From Gimesia maris (lineage in GTDB: Bacteria; Planctomycetota; Planctomycetia; Planctomycetales; Planctomycetaceae), in NCBI RefSeq assembly GCF_008298035.1, contig NZ_CP042910.1, positions 7,502,001 through 7,566,000 of the forward strand: 64,000 nucleotides of DNA. The letters are read 5' to 3'. Below, piece after piece: positions 37,752-46,642 of the stretch (its first letter is position 1; every line of letters starts with the position of its first letter). The notes below the pieces were generated by a model, which worked only from the letters and a program-made list of their open reading frames with translations, ran no database searches and was not told the origin of the DNA. Both the position numbers and the translations under genes were made by a program.

Positions 37752-38882
37752 ATGGGCGAGCCAATACAGGAATCCGATCAGTCACTCCTCGAACTGATCC
37801 AGCTAAATCTGATTCGGGGTGTCGGCCCGCGGATCCGTCGAACGTTACTGGACCAGTTTGGGAGCCCGGCTCAAATTCTCAATGCCCCCCGCCAGGAATT
37901 ACTCAACGTCCAGGGTATCGGGACCAAACTGGCAGATGCGATTATCTATCGCGAGGCAAAATCGACTGCGGAAGACGAACTCCGGCGCTGTCGCGCATCC
38001 GGTTACCAGATCTTGTTTGAAGAGTCAGCCGAGTATCCTTCACTCCTGCGAGAAATGCCCGATCCCCCTTCGTTACTTTACTGTAAAGGGAGCCTGTTGC
38101 CGCAAGACGAACTGGCGGTCGCCATCGTCGGCTCACGGAAATGCACGCATTACGGATTACAGCAGGCAGAAAAGATCGCCGCAGCGCTGGCACGCGCCGG
38201 GATCACCGTTGTCAGTGGTCTTGCCCGAGGAATTGACCAGGCGGCTCACACCGGCGCACTCAAAGCGGGGGGACGAACGATCGCCGTCATGGCAACCGGA
38301 CTGGCACACATTTACCCTCCCGAACACCGGGAGCTTTCGGAAGCAGTCGCCCTGCAGGGCGCCATCGTTACAGAATTCCCTCTTGATCAGGCACCGGTCG
38401 CTGGTTTATTCCCGCAACGAAATCGCATTATCAGTGGGTTTTCTATGGGCGTGGTGCTGATCGAAGCAGGTCGCAAAAGTGGAGCATTACACACCGCAAG
38501 ACACGCTTACGAACAGGGTCGCGAAGTCTTCGCTGTCCCCGGTCGCATTGATCATCCCGCCAGTGCCGGCTGTCATGACCTGATTCGCGACGGTGCCATG
38601 CTCGTCCGAGATGTGGAAGACATCCTGGAAGGACTCGGCCCGGCGAAGACACCTGTCATGACAGCAAAAAACCGGGAAGTCCATACGCCACGAGAACTCT
38701 CGTTGAGTGAATTTGAACGTGATATTCTCAATCTGGTCACACTGGAACCACAGCACCTCAACGAAATCGTCCAGTCGAGCAATCTCGATTCCTCCCGGAT
38801 TCTTTCCACTCTCACGATTCTGGAAATGCGTAAAGTAGTGAAACGCCTGCCCGGAGGGTATCTGGTCCGCGCCATGGGATGA
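37752..38882 (+). CDS. dprA: DNA-processing protein DprA
   Basis: This 376-residue protein loads RecA onto incoming single-stranded DNA during natural transformation. It has N-terminal helix-hairpin-helix segments (LNLIRGVGPRIRRTLL, LLNVQGIGTKLADAI). The Rossmann-like core shows VAIVGSRKCTHYG, VVSGLARGIDQAAH, GGRTIAVMATGL, FPQRNRIISGFS and EAGRKSGALHTA. A C-terminal winged helix (LSLSEFERDILNLVTLEPQHLNEIVQ) completes it. The length is normal for the family. Together with comM at 26306, it suggests the organism can take up DNA. Confidence 0.95.
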   Translation: MGEPIQESDQSLLELIQLNLIRGVGPRIRRTLLDQFGSPAQILNAPRQELLNVQGIGTKLADAIIYREAKSTAEDELRRCRASGYQILFEESAEYPSLLREMPDPPSLLYCKGSLLPQDELAVAIVGSRKCTHYGLQQAEKIAAALARAGITVVSGLARGIDQAAHTGALKAGGRTIAVMATGLAHIYPPEHRELSEAVALQGAIVTEFPLDQAPVAGLFPQRNRIISGFSMGVVLIEAGRKSGALHTARHAYEQGREVFAVPGRIDHPASAGCHDLIRDGAMLVRDVEDILEGLGPAKTPVMTAKNREVHTPRELSLSEFERDILNLVTLEPQHLNEIVQSSNLDSSRILSTLTILEMRKVVKRLPGGYLVRAMG

Positions 38883-38923
38883 TTACGATTCCCAAGAGCT
38901 GCAATTCTTATTAACATCACAGC

Positions 38924-39601
38924 ATGAATTCTCCAAGTGAAGCAAGCGCCGCCGGCCAGGCCGTCTATTCCAAACGCATTTTATCGATTTATGACATCTG
39001 GGTGCTGGGGATCTCCAACTCCCTGATCTGGAAATGCCGAACGAAAACCATATTGAACTGGATGAACCAGAGTCTGACCGCCAATCATCTGGATGTGGGA
39101 GTCGGTACCGGTTACCATCTGGACCATTGTGCGTTTCCGGATTCGAATGTCAGGCTGGGTTTGCTCGACCTGAATCCGAACAGCCTCGCAGCAGCAGCCA
39201 GCCGGGCCAGCAGATATACCCCAGAAACTTATCAGGCGGATATTCTGCAACCCCTGCCCGACCAGCCACAGGGTTTCGATTCGGTCAGTCTGAATTATCT
39301 GCTGCATTGCCTGCCCGGCGATCTGAGTTCGAAGTCGACTCTTTTCGATCATCTCAATCAGTGGCTGAACCCCGGAGCCATTATCTCGGGCTCGACCATT
39401 CTGGCAGAAGGAATTCCTCGAAGTCTACCTGCCCGCAAGTTAATGCACTTCTACAATGAGAAAAAGATCTTCACTAACTCTGCAGACAGTCGGGATGAGT
39501 TACTATCTCAGCTCCAGAGTCGTTATACTGACGTGGAACTGAAAGTGACTGGCTGTGTGGCCCTCTTTCGTGCCCGCTACACTCCTTCAACAACAAATTG
39601 A
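38924..39601 (+). CDS. Class I SAM-dependent methyltransferase
   Basis: This 225-residue protein has SAM motif I HLDVGVGTGYHLD near residue 50, the acidic loop GLLDLNPNSLAAA, and the downstream motifs FDSVSLNYLLHCLPGD and WLNPGAIISGSTILAEG. The N-terminus (AVYSKRILSIYDIWVLGISNSLIWKC) resembles small-molecule methyltransferases of the UbiE/polyketide type. It lies 41 nt after dprA, and its stop overlaps the possible TTG start of the DUF455 gene, so these three may form one transcription unit. The substrate is unknown. Confidence 0.82.
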   Translation: MNSPSEASAAGQAVYSKRILSIYDIWVLGISNSLIWKCRTKTILNWMNQSLTANHLDVGVGTGYHLDHCAFPDSNVRLGLLDLNPNSLAAAASRASRYTPETYQADILQPLPDQPQGFDSVSLNYLLHCLPGDLSSKSTLFDHLNQWLNPGAIISGSTILAEGIPRSLPARKLMHFYNEKKIFTNSADSRDELLSQLQSRYTDVELKVTGCVALFRARYTPSTTN

Positions 39602-39606
39602 CCAAC

Positions 39607-40431
39607 ATGGAAATTCGTGAGTTTGCAGAACGGGTTCTCCTCAGTGATTCACTGGAAGAGAAACTCAAGCCCGCCCCGCCGATTTTAACTGATGACAGTC
39701 CGGGAGAACCACTGCGCATCAAAGAACCGACGCGCCCGGCCAGTCTGCAGTTCGCTGCCCCCCGCACCGCGCCTGCCATGCCGAAACCCGCTGCGTTGTT
39801 CGAGCAGGAAAAACGGGCTCTCGCCCATCACATCATGGCGAACCACGAACTGCAGGCATTGGAAGTGATGGCTTATATTCTGTGCGCCTTTCCCGATGCG
39901 CCTGCTGAATTTCGTCAGGGCATGTGCGCAATCATGGGCGACGAACAAAGACACACCCGTATGCATAAAGAGCGAGCCTACATTCTGGGCTTGGAGTTCG
40001 GCAGTCTGCCCGTGAACTGTTATATCTGGAAGAAGGCCCTCAGCTACGAAAGTCTGCTCGACTACCTGGCCGGCCTGCCTCTGACTTTTGAAGGACGCAA
40101 TCTGGACCATACAGGGGAATTCGAACAGTACTTTCTGGACGCCGGTGATCAACGCAGTGCCGCTCTGATGAAGGTCGTCTATCGGGATGAAATTCAGCAC
40201 GTTGCCTTTGGATTGCACTGGCTGCGACAGTTAAAACCCGACCATCTCTCGGACTGGGAAGCCTACGAGCAACATCTGCACTGGCCCATTCGTGCTGCTC
40301 TTTCCGTGGGTGATACCTTCAACAGGGAAGCACGCAGGGAGACCGGCATGACAGACGAATTCATTGATCGGCTCTACCAGGCTGCTCACTCCGATCAGCC
40401 ACCCAACCAGAAACCGAAAAACCTCGATTGA
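39607..40431 (+). CDS. DUF455 ferritin-like protein
   Basis: This protein of about 274 residues has a helical ferritin-like core. Candidate carboxylate-bridged diiron ligands are seen as FEQEKRALAHHIMANHELQALEVM, IMGDEQRHTRMH and VVYRDEIQHVAFGLHWL, which are two E-x-x-H motifs with an additional Glu. This matches the DUF455 family, related to the diiron hydroxylase MiaE. Its substrate is unknown. The frame is open from a TTG at 39598 that overlaps the methyltransferase stop; the ATG at 39607 is preferred. Confidence 0.85.
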   Translation: MEIREFAERVLLSDSLEEKLKPAPPILTDDSPGEPLRIKEPTRPASLQFAAPRTAPAMPKPAALFEQEKRALAHHIMANHELQALEVMAYILCAFPDAPAEFRQGMCAIMGDEQRHTRMHKERAYILGLEFGSLPVNCYIWKKALSYESLLDYLAGLPLTFEGRNLDHTGEFEQYFLDAGDQRSAALMKVVYRDEIQHVAFGLHWLRQLKPDHLSDWEAYEQHLHWPIRAALSVGDTFNREARRETGMTDEFIDRLYQAAHSDQPPNQKPKNLD

Positions 40432-40449
40432 GAAGGCGGGGACTCCAGT

Positions 40450-41169
40450 ATGAATCAACAAGGTCAAGTCCGCTGGAACAAGGTGATTTTCGTTGACTGG
40501 CATGGCGTACTCTCACTCGATCCTTTCTGGATGTCCATCATTCACAATGAAGAGCATCCACTCCACTCATCGCTCTCGGAAGCAGTCAGGTATCTCTTTG
40601 CGGAAAACGATTCCTTAGTCCGAGACTGGATGCGGGGAAACATCACCACCAGCCAGATTGTCGACAGTCTGCAGATTGAAGCGAATCCAGAGTTCCCGCC
40701 TGATTATCTCGCGCGAAAATCAGTGGATGACTGCCAATTGATGCGGGTCAACAGTCAATTGATCCTGCTGTTACAGTCAGCACAGCAGACAGGTACAGCC
40801 ATCGTGCTGGCAACCGACAACATGGACTGTTTTCATGATGCAATTCTACGGGCAAGACAGCAGTCACCGCGATTGAAAGAAACGAAAACAACGTCATTCT
40901 TCGCAACAGCCAGACTGTTCGACGATGTACTCTGCTCCAGCACACAACGTATCTTGAAAAGCGAAGATCCTCGACGCTTCTTTGAACACTGGCTCTCATC
41001 ACATACCCTTGATTTCAGCGATTCCCTGCTGCTGGATGACTTGGAAAAAAACTGCAGAGAGTTTCAAGCAGTTGGTGGCACTGCAATTCATTGGAAGAGT
41101 GATTTTTTAGAAGTAGAGACAGGCAAGTTTCATTCAGAATTGAAAAGCTGGCTTCAGATTTCTTTATAG
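40450..41169 (+). CDS. HAD-like hydrolase with variant motif I
   Basis: This 239-residue protein has the outline of the haloacid dehalogenase superfamily. Motif I is VIFVDWHGVLS near residue 15, where the second Asp of DxD is His. Motif II is VLATDNMDCF, the conserved Lys lies in ILKSEDP, and motif IV is LLLDDLEKNC. Loss of the second motif I Asp would weaken general acid catalysis, so it may be a phosphonatase-like variant or a non-catalytic binder. AAGGCGGGG precedes the ATG. It follows the DUF455 gene by 18 nt, consistent with cotranscription. Confidence 0.7.
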   Translation: MNQQGQVRWNKVIFVDWHGVLSLDPFWMSIIHNEEHPLHSSLSEAVRYLFAENDSLVRDWMRGNITTSQIVDSLQIEANPEFPPDYLARKSVDDCQLMRVNSQLILLLQSAQQTGTAIVLATDNMDCFHDAILRARQQSPRLKETKTTSFFATARLFDDVLCSSTQRILKSEDPRRFFEHWLSSHTLDFSDSLLLDDLEKNCREFQAVGGTAIHWKSDFLEVETGKFHSELKSWLQISL

Positions 41170-41276
41170 TAGCAATTTCTCTCCATTCCTGTTGCTTCGC
41201 CACCGAGAGTCAAATTAGACTGTATCAAGTTTTACTGGAAGTGCAATCACAGCGAAGAGACTGTCGATTTTCACCA

Positions 41277-41489
41277 ATGAAACAACTGCTGCGTAAAGCT
41301 CAAATTAAAAACCCCAGACTCATTCGGACACGCTATTGGGTTGTCTACGAATTAGCAAACGGCGTTATCGTTTTTTACGACAGCGCTAACAAACAATATG
41401 ATGTGCAAATTACAGAGAATCACATTGTCACAGTCGGCAACATGCAATGCGTAATCAATTTTTTGACCGAAAACATCTACACCAATTAA
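41277..41489 (+). CDS. Small hypothetical protein
   Basis: This protein of about 70 residues starts at an ATG, with an alternative GTG start at 41241 that adds 12 residues. It is basic at the N-terminus (MKQLLRKAQIKNPRLIRTRYW). Beta-like segments follow (VVYELANGVIVFYDSANKQYDVQI, HIVTVGNMQCVINFL). No signal peptide or family is recognised. It sits between the HAD-like gene and the convergent sulfatase. Ribosome binding sites before both starts are weak. Confidence 0.45.
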   Translation: MKQLLRKAQIKNPRLIRTRYWVVYELANGVIVFYDSANKQYDVQITENHIVTVGNMQCVINFLTENIYTN

Positions 41490-41514
41490 CGGAAAACGAT
41501 TAGAAGCTTTGATA

Positions 41515-43029
41515 TTAGTTACTCTGCTTCTTGCCCCGTTTTTTCCGTTTGACTTCGAGGCTGGGATGCTTTGGACCGCCGCCTAAGTAGGGATGTTTCT
41601 CAAGCTCATCCCCCTGCCCCAACTCTCGGGGATCGTGGGTGGCTACCAGTTGCTGTTGCAGTTCATTTGCCAGTTTCGCTTTGATCTTCTCGTACATCGG
41701 AGAGGCGGCAACGTTCTGCAACTGATCCGGATCATTCCGCAGATCATACAGTTCTTCCGCCGGCAGCTTTCCAAATGCCAGATCATACAGTCGACGATGA
41801 TTTGCATCCTTGTTTTTATTTTCGACCATATAGGTCTTGGTCGGACCGTTGTCACAGTCTCCATACCAGGTGCCGGGAATAGCCGCGTGCTGATAATCGG
41901 GTGTGCCTGCCGGCCAGCGATCGGGGCGGTAATTGTGGATGTAAAGAAAGTCATCCGTCCGAATGGCACGACAGGGATAACCTCCCATGTCAGGTGCCTC
42001 CTGTGAAGGGACATGGCGTTCCTTACCGAAAATGACCTCGTCCCTGTTATCAGCAATTCGACCTGATTTTGCATTCGTTAAAACAGGCATCAGACTGCGG
42101 CCGGTCACATCCGCCGGGATTTTCACTCCCGCTGCTTCATAATACGTGGGTGCCAGATCAATCAGGCTGACAAAATCGGTGACCGAGCGACCGGGTTTTA
42201 TTTTTTCGGGCCAGCGGGCAGCGAGCGGCACACGGGTCCCTGTGTCATACAGACAACTTTTCCCACGCGGGAACGGCATACCATGATCGCCGGTCATGAA
42301 TACGATGGTATTATCGAGTTCGCCTTTTTCTTCGAGTGACTTCAGCGCATCACCTACCAGTTTGTCGAAGCGTTGAACTTCAAAGTAATAGTCGGCGACA
42401 TCACTGCGAACGACCGATGCATCCGGAAAGCAGGCGGGGAACTTGATTTTGGAAAGATCCATCCCACTCTGCACCCCGGTCCCCGCTTCATAAGGACGAT
42501 GTGGATCACTGCTGCCCAGCCAGAAGCAGAAGGGTTCTCCCTGTTTCTGATGCTGGAGAAAATCCTGAAAACTCTTATAGCGTTTTCCCGCCAGTTCGCG
42601 ACCAGCGGTTTCGGTGCGCCCTGGCCCCCAGGCTTTCCCGGTATAACCGACCTGGTAACCGTGTGCTTTGAGTATTTCCGGATACGTTTCGAGCTGATCC
42701 GGAAAAATGCAGTGCAGGTTCGCGCCCGCTTCGAGCTGCCAGTGATATTTACCGGTCAGAATCGCTCCTCGCGAAGGGGTACAGGAAGGGGAAGAAACAT
42801 ATGCATTCTGAAACAGCACGCCTTCCCGGGCCAGCCGATCAAAGGTAGGCGTTTTCACGACTGGATCGCCATAAGAGCCTGCATGCGGCCAGCCCCAGTC
42901 ATCGGCAATCGCAAACAGAATATTAGGTCGCTTCTGCTCTTCCGCTGCCTGAGTATTTGAAACAATGCAGAGGAAAATTATCAAAGCAAAGCAGGACAGG
43001 CAGCGAAATACAAAAGAACCATTAAACAT
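41515..43029 (-). CDS. Secreted sulfatase
   Basis: This 504-residue type I sulfatase has a signal peptide (FVFRCLSCFALIIFLCIVSNTQAA, cleaved near AEE). The calcium-binding start NILFAIADDWGW is followed by the modification motif SCTPSRGAIL, in which Cys83 of C-x-P-S-R would be converted to formylglycine. The metal-site segment FMTGDHGMPFPRGKS and the C-terminal region YDLRNDPDQLQN are typical. It is probably exported and removes sulfate esters from polysaccharides of algae or detritus. The substrate class cannot be assigned from sequence. It lies 50 nt downstream of the PVC cytochrome gene on the same strand. Confidence 0.94.
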   Translation of the reverse strand: MFNGSFVFRCLSCFALIIFLCIVSNTQAAEEQKRPNILFAIADDWGWPHAGSYGDPVVKTPTFDRLAREGVLFQNAYVSSPSCTPSRGAILTGKYHWQLEAGANLHCIFPDQLETYPEILKAHGYQVGYTGKAWGPGRTETAGRELAGKRYKSFQDFLQHQKQGEPFCFWLGSSDPHRPYEAGTGVQSGMDLSKIKFPACFPDASVVRSDVADYYFEVQRFDKLVGDALKSLEEKGELDNTIVFMTGDHGMPFPRGKSCLYDTGTRVPLAARWPEKIKPGRSVTDFVSLIDLAPTYYEAAGVKIPADVTGRSLMPVLTNAKSGRIADNRDEVIFGKERHVPSQEAPDMGGYPCRAIRTDDFLYIHNYRPDRWPAGTPDYQHAAIPGTWYGDCDNGPTKTYMVENKNKDANHRRLYDLAFGKLPAEELYDLRNDPDQLQNVAASPMYEKIKAKLANELQQQLVATHDPRELGQGDELEKHPYLGGGPKHPSLEVKRKKRGKKQSN

Positions 43030-43079
43030 AGCGCACCTTTAACGGCTGGAGTCAGAGGAATCAGGAGATTTATTCCACT

Positions 43080-46000
43080 TTACTTGCGGTTTTGCAGGTA
43101 CGCAAGCAAATCCCGTATTTCCTGTTGCGTCAGACGCTGCTCCAGGCCTTTCGGCATAATCGATGTCGGCGACTCTTTCATCACTTCAATCTGATCACGG
43201 GCAATCCGTACTTCAGAGAGATCAGCGGTTCTGAGATAGACCGTATCTGTCGATTCGCGACTGATGACTCCCGTATAAATTCGACCGGCATCGGTCACTA
43301 CCAGGTATGAGCGATAGCCTCGCGCAAAACTGGCACTGGGAAGTGCGATTGCCTCCAGCAGATCCGTTCCGGTACGAATGGCGCCGATTTTTGTCAGGTC
43401 GGGTCCCACTTTACCACCGTCATTTTCGACAGTATGACAACCAGAGCAGGCTGCTTTCTTACCAAAGAAGATTTTGCGTCCTTCCTCCAACCGTCCTTCA
43501 GTAAGCAGAGGCTTGAGTGACTCCAGATGCGCCTTCTGCTGTGCCAGATCAACGCCCAGTTTTTTCAACAGCGGTGCTGCTGCCTGCTGGACCGATTCGG
43601 GATACTTCTGCAACAGACTCGCCAACTCATCCGCCGACAGGTTCGTTGCAGCAGAAGAACCATTCAGTCCGGTAATCAATGCCTGACCTACAGCTTCATC
43701 CACACTTTTCGCATAGGCTCTTAACAGAACCGGCAGTGCCAGAGGCCCCGGTGCATCCAGTTGCTTCGACAACTGGATTAACTGTTCGCCAGAATGCGGT
43801 AGACCCGCTAATGCTCTCGCCGCCGCCAGTCGATCCAGAGGTGGATACTCTTCATTCATGCGGGACATGAGGAAGTCGAAGGTACTCTGATCGATACTTT
43901 TTAAATGGGCACCAGCAGCGGATAACGCTTCGATTCGCAAAGCAGCGGGCTGCTTCACGTCTAAGGCTAAAGATGTCAATTGTGCATTGAGATCAGGCAG
44001 ATCATGTGATTGCGCAATCCGGACGACGAGAATCTGTAATTCAGGATCAGCTGTCTTCAAAGTCTGCTCCAGCGCAGAACGCCAGTTGACAGGAAATTCT
44101 TTCAATGCAGAGCGCTGAATCACTTCCAGCAGAATCGCCTTGGCAGGCTGTGATGTTTCCGCGGCGGTCAGCGAGTGTGCTATGAGCGATTGCACTTCGG
44201 GATCTGCAGATTGCGCTACCAGGAAGCCCCGCAGAACGGCAGCCCGTTCGGGACTCAGTTCAGCCTCGCTCAACCATGTTTTCAATAAGATCAAAGTTTC
44301 TCCGGCCCAGCCTTCATGTTCGCTGATTATCGACAGCGTCTCTTTCTGCAAAGCTGGATCATCGGTATCCAGCAGAGGAGTCACCAGTTCCCGCGTCAAC
44401 TTACCTGAGTTCATCTGGTCCAAAGCAATCAACGCCGCGCGGCGGACAGCTGGACTGGAGTCATCCAAACCTGCGAGAACCAGATCACGCTGGTCGATCC
44501 GGATCAGTGCGTAAATGAGAGCATGTTCCAGTGTTCGATCTGGAGACCCGGATTTAATCACATGAAAGAGAGCGTCGATCACCGACTGCAACTGTTCAGC
44601 CGAGACCGAGTCACGCCGACCTGCTTCACAGATGCGTCCCAGGGCAGTGGCAGCGGTACGTTGAACTGCTGGCTTATCTTGTTTCAATAACGTTACTAAC
44701 TCATCAGTTGATTGCGAACTTCGTAACGTCCCTAGCGCTTTCGCAGCCGTCAGCTGCACACTCTCGGAAGCGGTCAGCCCACCTTGAATTGCAGCTGCTG
44801 CCTTACCTGTTCCAATTCGAGATAAGGTCCAGATTGCATTGCGTTTACTGGTATCGTTATAAAAAGACCCACTGGGTGAATCGATCACTTTTGCAAGTTG
44901 AGGTACGGCCAGATCACCAACACTGGCCAGCTCTTCGATGGCCTTTTGCTGCACAAACGGACGCGTGTCATTCAACAACTGCAGCTTGCGATTAGGCGAG
45001 AGTGATTTCCAGTCCAGAGTTAAGCCATAAGGATCTTTGAGTTCCGGTGTACCAGTCTTACGAATTCGATAGATGGCACCTTGAATGTCTGGCTTGGAAA
45101 TCTGAGACTGGGGGCAGCCAATGCGGAACCAGCCACCCGTATCTATGACCAACAGGCTGCCATCGGCGTCTTCGATGATATCTGTCGGATGAAAATCGGG
45201 ATCATCCGATACCAGGAAGTCTTCTTCTTTGGTTTCAAACGTGGCACCGTTGCGAATCAATCGGGAGCGAATGACCTTGTGTGTATTAAAAATCGTTGTA
45301 AATATATTGCCCTGATATTCCGGCCCGAACTGGGAACCGCGATAACGTAACATGCCTGAAACCGCCACGTGACCAAAGCGGGTGATCGGCCCCAGCAACT
45401 CCCCCGTGCGTTTGAATTCAGCGACGCAGTCTTCGAAGTGAGGATACACGCCTCCTTCTATCCAGTGCACCAGACAGTCCACGCGGGGTCGTGTCATGAG
45501 AATGTTTACCGAACCAATCATTTCTCCCTCAGGAGTGAAATCGATCTCGACCGGATTGTCCATCCCGCCCCCACAGTGCACTTCGATATCAGAGCCATCC
45601 GGATTACAGGAAAAGATTCGTGCTGCCAATCCTTTGCTGGTGACTTTTCCAGATTTGTCTTTGAATTCGTGACCGTGTCTGCCATCACACCAATAAAGCC
45701 TGCCTTCCGGCCCGCGAAAACAACCGTGAATACTGGCCGCGTTACCAGAGAAGCCGAACGAATCAACGATAATTTTCCTCTCATCTGCCACGCCGTCATC
45801 ATCGTGGTCTGTCAGCTTCCAGATATTAGGAGGACTGGCGACATAGAGCGCCCCCTCATGCCAGAGCGCTCCCATCGGCAGAGTTAATTTATCAGCGAAG
45901 ACCGTACTCTGATCAAAGCGTCCGTCTCCATCCCGGTCAACCAGCATACGGATCATGCTTTTGGGCTCTTTAATCAACTGAGGAGCACGCGTATTTTCTC

Positions 46001-46223
46001 CTGAACTTTCAGCAATGAATAATCGCCCGCGATCATCAAAGCCTGCCATCATCGGATATTTAGTCAGTTCGCTACTGGTGACTCGTTCGATGCTGAAGCC
46101 TTCAGGAACGCGAGGCAGGTCTTCCGCTGCTATTTTCTCAAATGGAGAAAGTGCAACAAGAAACACAGCTACAAAACCATTCAGGATCGATTTGTACTTT
46201 GGAAAAAGTTTCACAGCAGTCAC
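43080..46223 (-). CDS. PVC-type membrane-bound dehydrogenase/HEAT-repeat c-type cytochrome
   Basis: This 1047-residue exported protein has an N-terminal hydrophobic signal (FVAVFLVALSPFEKIAAE). A beta-propeller of the membrane-bound dehydrogenase type occupies about residues 40-400 (RVPEGFSIERV, MIRMLVDRDGDGRFD, DHDDDGVADERK, VIDTGGWFRIGCP). HEAT-like helical repeats cover about 430-900 (AVQRTAATALGRICEAG, AVRRAALIALDQM). A C-terminal cytochrome c domain has heme site CSGCH (926-930) and probable distal Met in SIMPKG. This architecture is characteristic of planctomycetes and verrucomicrobia. The protein is thought to oxidise sugars or similar compounds in the periplasm. The pairing with a sulfatase suggests shared use in sulfated glycan breakdown. 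Confidence 0.9.
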   Translation of the reverse strand: MTAVKLFPKYKSILNGFVAVFLVALSPFEKIAAEDLPRVPEGFSIERVTSSELTKYPMMAGFDDRGRLFIAESSGENTRAPQLIKEPKSMIRMLVDRDGDGRFDQSTVFADKLTLPMGALWHEGALYVASPPNIWKLTDHDDDGVADERKIIVDSFGFSGNAASIHGCFRGPEGRLYWCDGRHGHEFKDKSGKVTSKGLAARIFSCNPDGSDIEVHCGGGMDNPVEIDFTPEGEMIGSVNILMTRPRVDCLVHWIEGGVYPHFEDCVAEFKRTGELLGPITRFGHVAVSGMLRYRGSQFGPEYQGNIFTTIFNTHKVIRSRLIRNGATFETKEEDFLVSDDPDFHPTDIIEDADGSLLVIDTGGWFRIGCPQSQISKPDIQGAIYRIRKTGTPELKDPYGLTLDWKSLSPNRKLQLLNDTRPFVQQKAIEELASVGDLAVPQLAKVIDSPSGSFYNDTSKRNAIWTLSRIGTGKAAAAIQGGLTASESVQLTAAKALGTLRSSQSTDELVTLLKQDKPAVQRTAATALGRICEAGRRDSVSAEQLQSVIDALFHVIKSGSPDRTLEHALIYALIRIDQRDLVLAGLDDSSPAVRRAALIALDQMNSGKLTRELVTPLLDTDDPALQKETLSIISEHEGWAGETLILLKTWLSEAELSPERAAVLRGFLVAQSADPEVQSLIAHSLTAAETSQPAKAILLEVIQRSALKEFPVNWRSALEQTLKTADPELQILVVRIAQSHDLPDLNAQLTSLALDVKQPAALRIEALSAAGAHLKSIDQSTFDFLMSRMNEEYPPLDRLAAARALAGLPHSGEQLIQLSKQLDAPGPLALPVLLRAYAKSVDEAVGQALITGLNGSSAATNLSADELASLLQKYPESVQQAAAPLLKKLGVDLAQQKAHLESLKPLLTEGRLEEGRKIFFGKKAACSGCHTVENDGGKVGPDLTKIGAIRTGTDLLEAIALPSASFARGYRSYLVVTDAGRIYTGVISRESTDTVYLRTADLSEVRIARDQIEVMKESPTSIMPKGLEQRLTQQEIRDLLAYLQNRK

Positions 46224-46642
46224 CTTTTATCAGGCAGGAAATGAAGTCAATAAATGACAATATCCGGGTAAGTTCTCAGGGAGGACCTGATATTGTAAAC
46301 AAAGTAAAGTATGGGCACAAACAGGATTCTCAAGAATTCATGAGAATCCCCCCTGATCAACATCCAATCTAAAAAACACTCCTCTCAGCATTGGTACTAC
46401 GCTTGGGATTTCACATGTCCTGTTTTCGCAAAATGTTCGCGCGCTGAAAAAATAAAAAAATCACAACTTATTCTGGCATCAACAGGCTGCAGTTTTCGCC
46501 AATGTTCGGTTTTTGTCTTGAACTGGCGGCATCCGGCTTTTCGCGGTTTTGATGCCTGAAGTGAAATAATTTGACTGCTTATTTCCGGCTATAATTCCCA
46601 CGTAACGCACAGCACTTCACCAGTACACAAGGGAATTTTCAA
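46224..46642. promoter_or_regulatory. Divergent regulatory region with 17-18-nt direct repeats
   Basis: This 419-nt region lies between the cytochrome gene and the lexA-csrA fusion. GTTTTCGCAAAATGTTCG (46422-46439) and GTTTTCGCCAATGTTCG (46492-46508) are near-identical direct repeats 70 nt apart. CTTTTCGCGGTTTTG near 46537 is a weaker third relative. They are candidate operators for the fusion protein. TATAAT at 46590-46595 is a plausible -10, about 50 nt before the ATG. Confidence 0.5.

Noticed and set aside
41643..42074. Second minus-strand frame inside the sulfatase gene
   Set aside because: It is an overlapping frame without motifs. The sulfatase frame carries all the conserved residues.
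46571..46595. Promoter TTGACT-TATAAT before the LexA-CsrA gene
   Set aside because: The spacer is only 13 nt, too short for a normal sigma-70 pair. TATAAT alone is kept as a possible -10.
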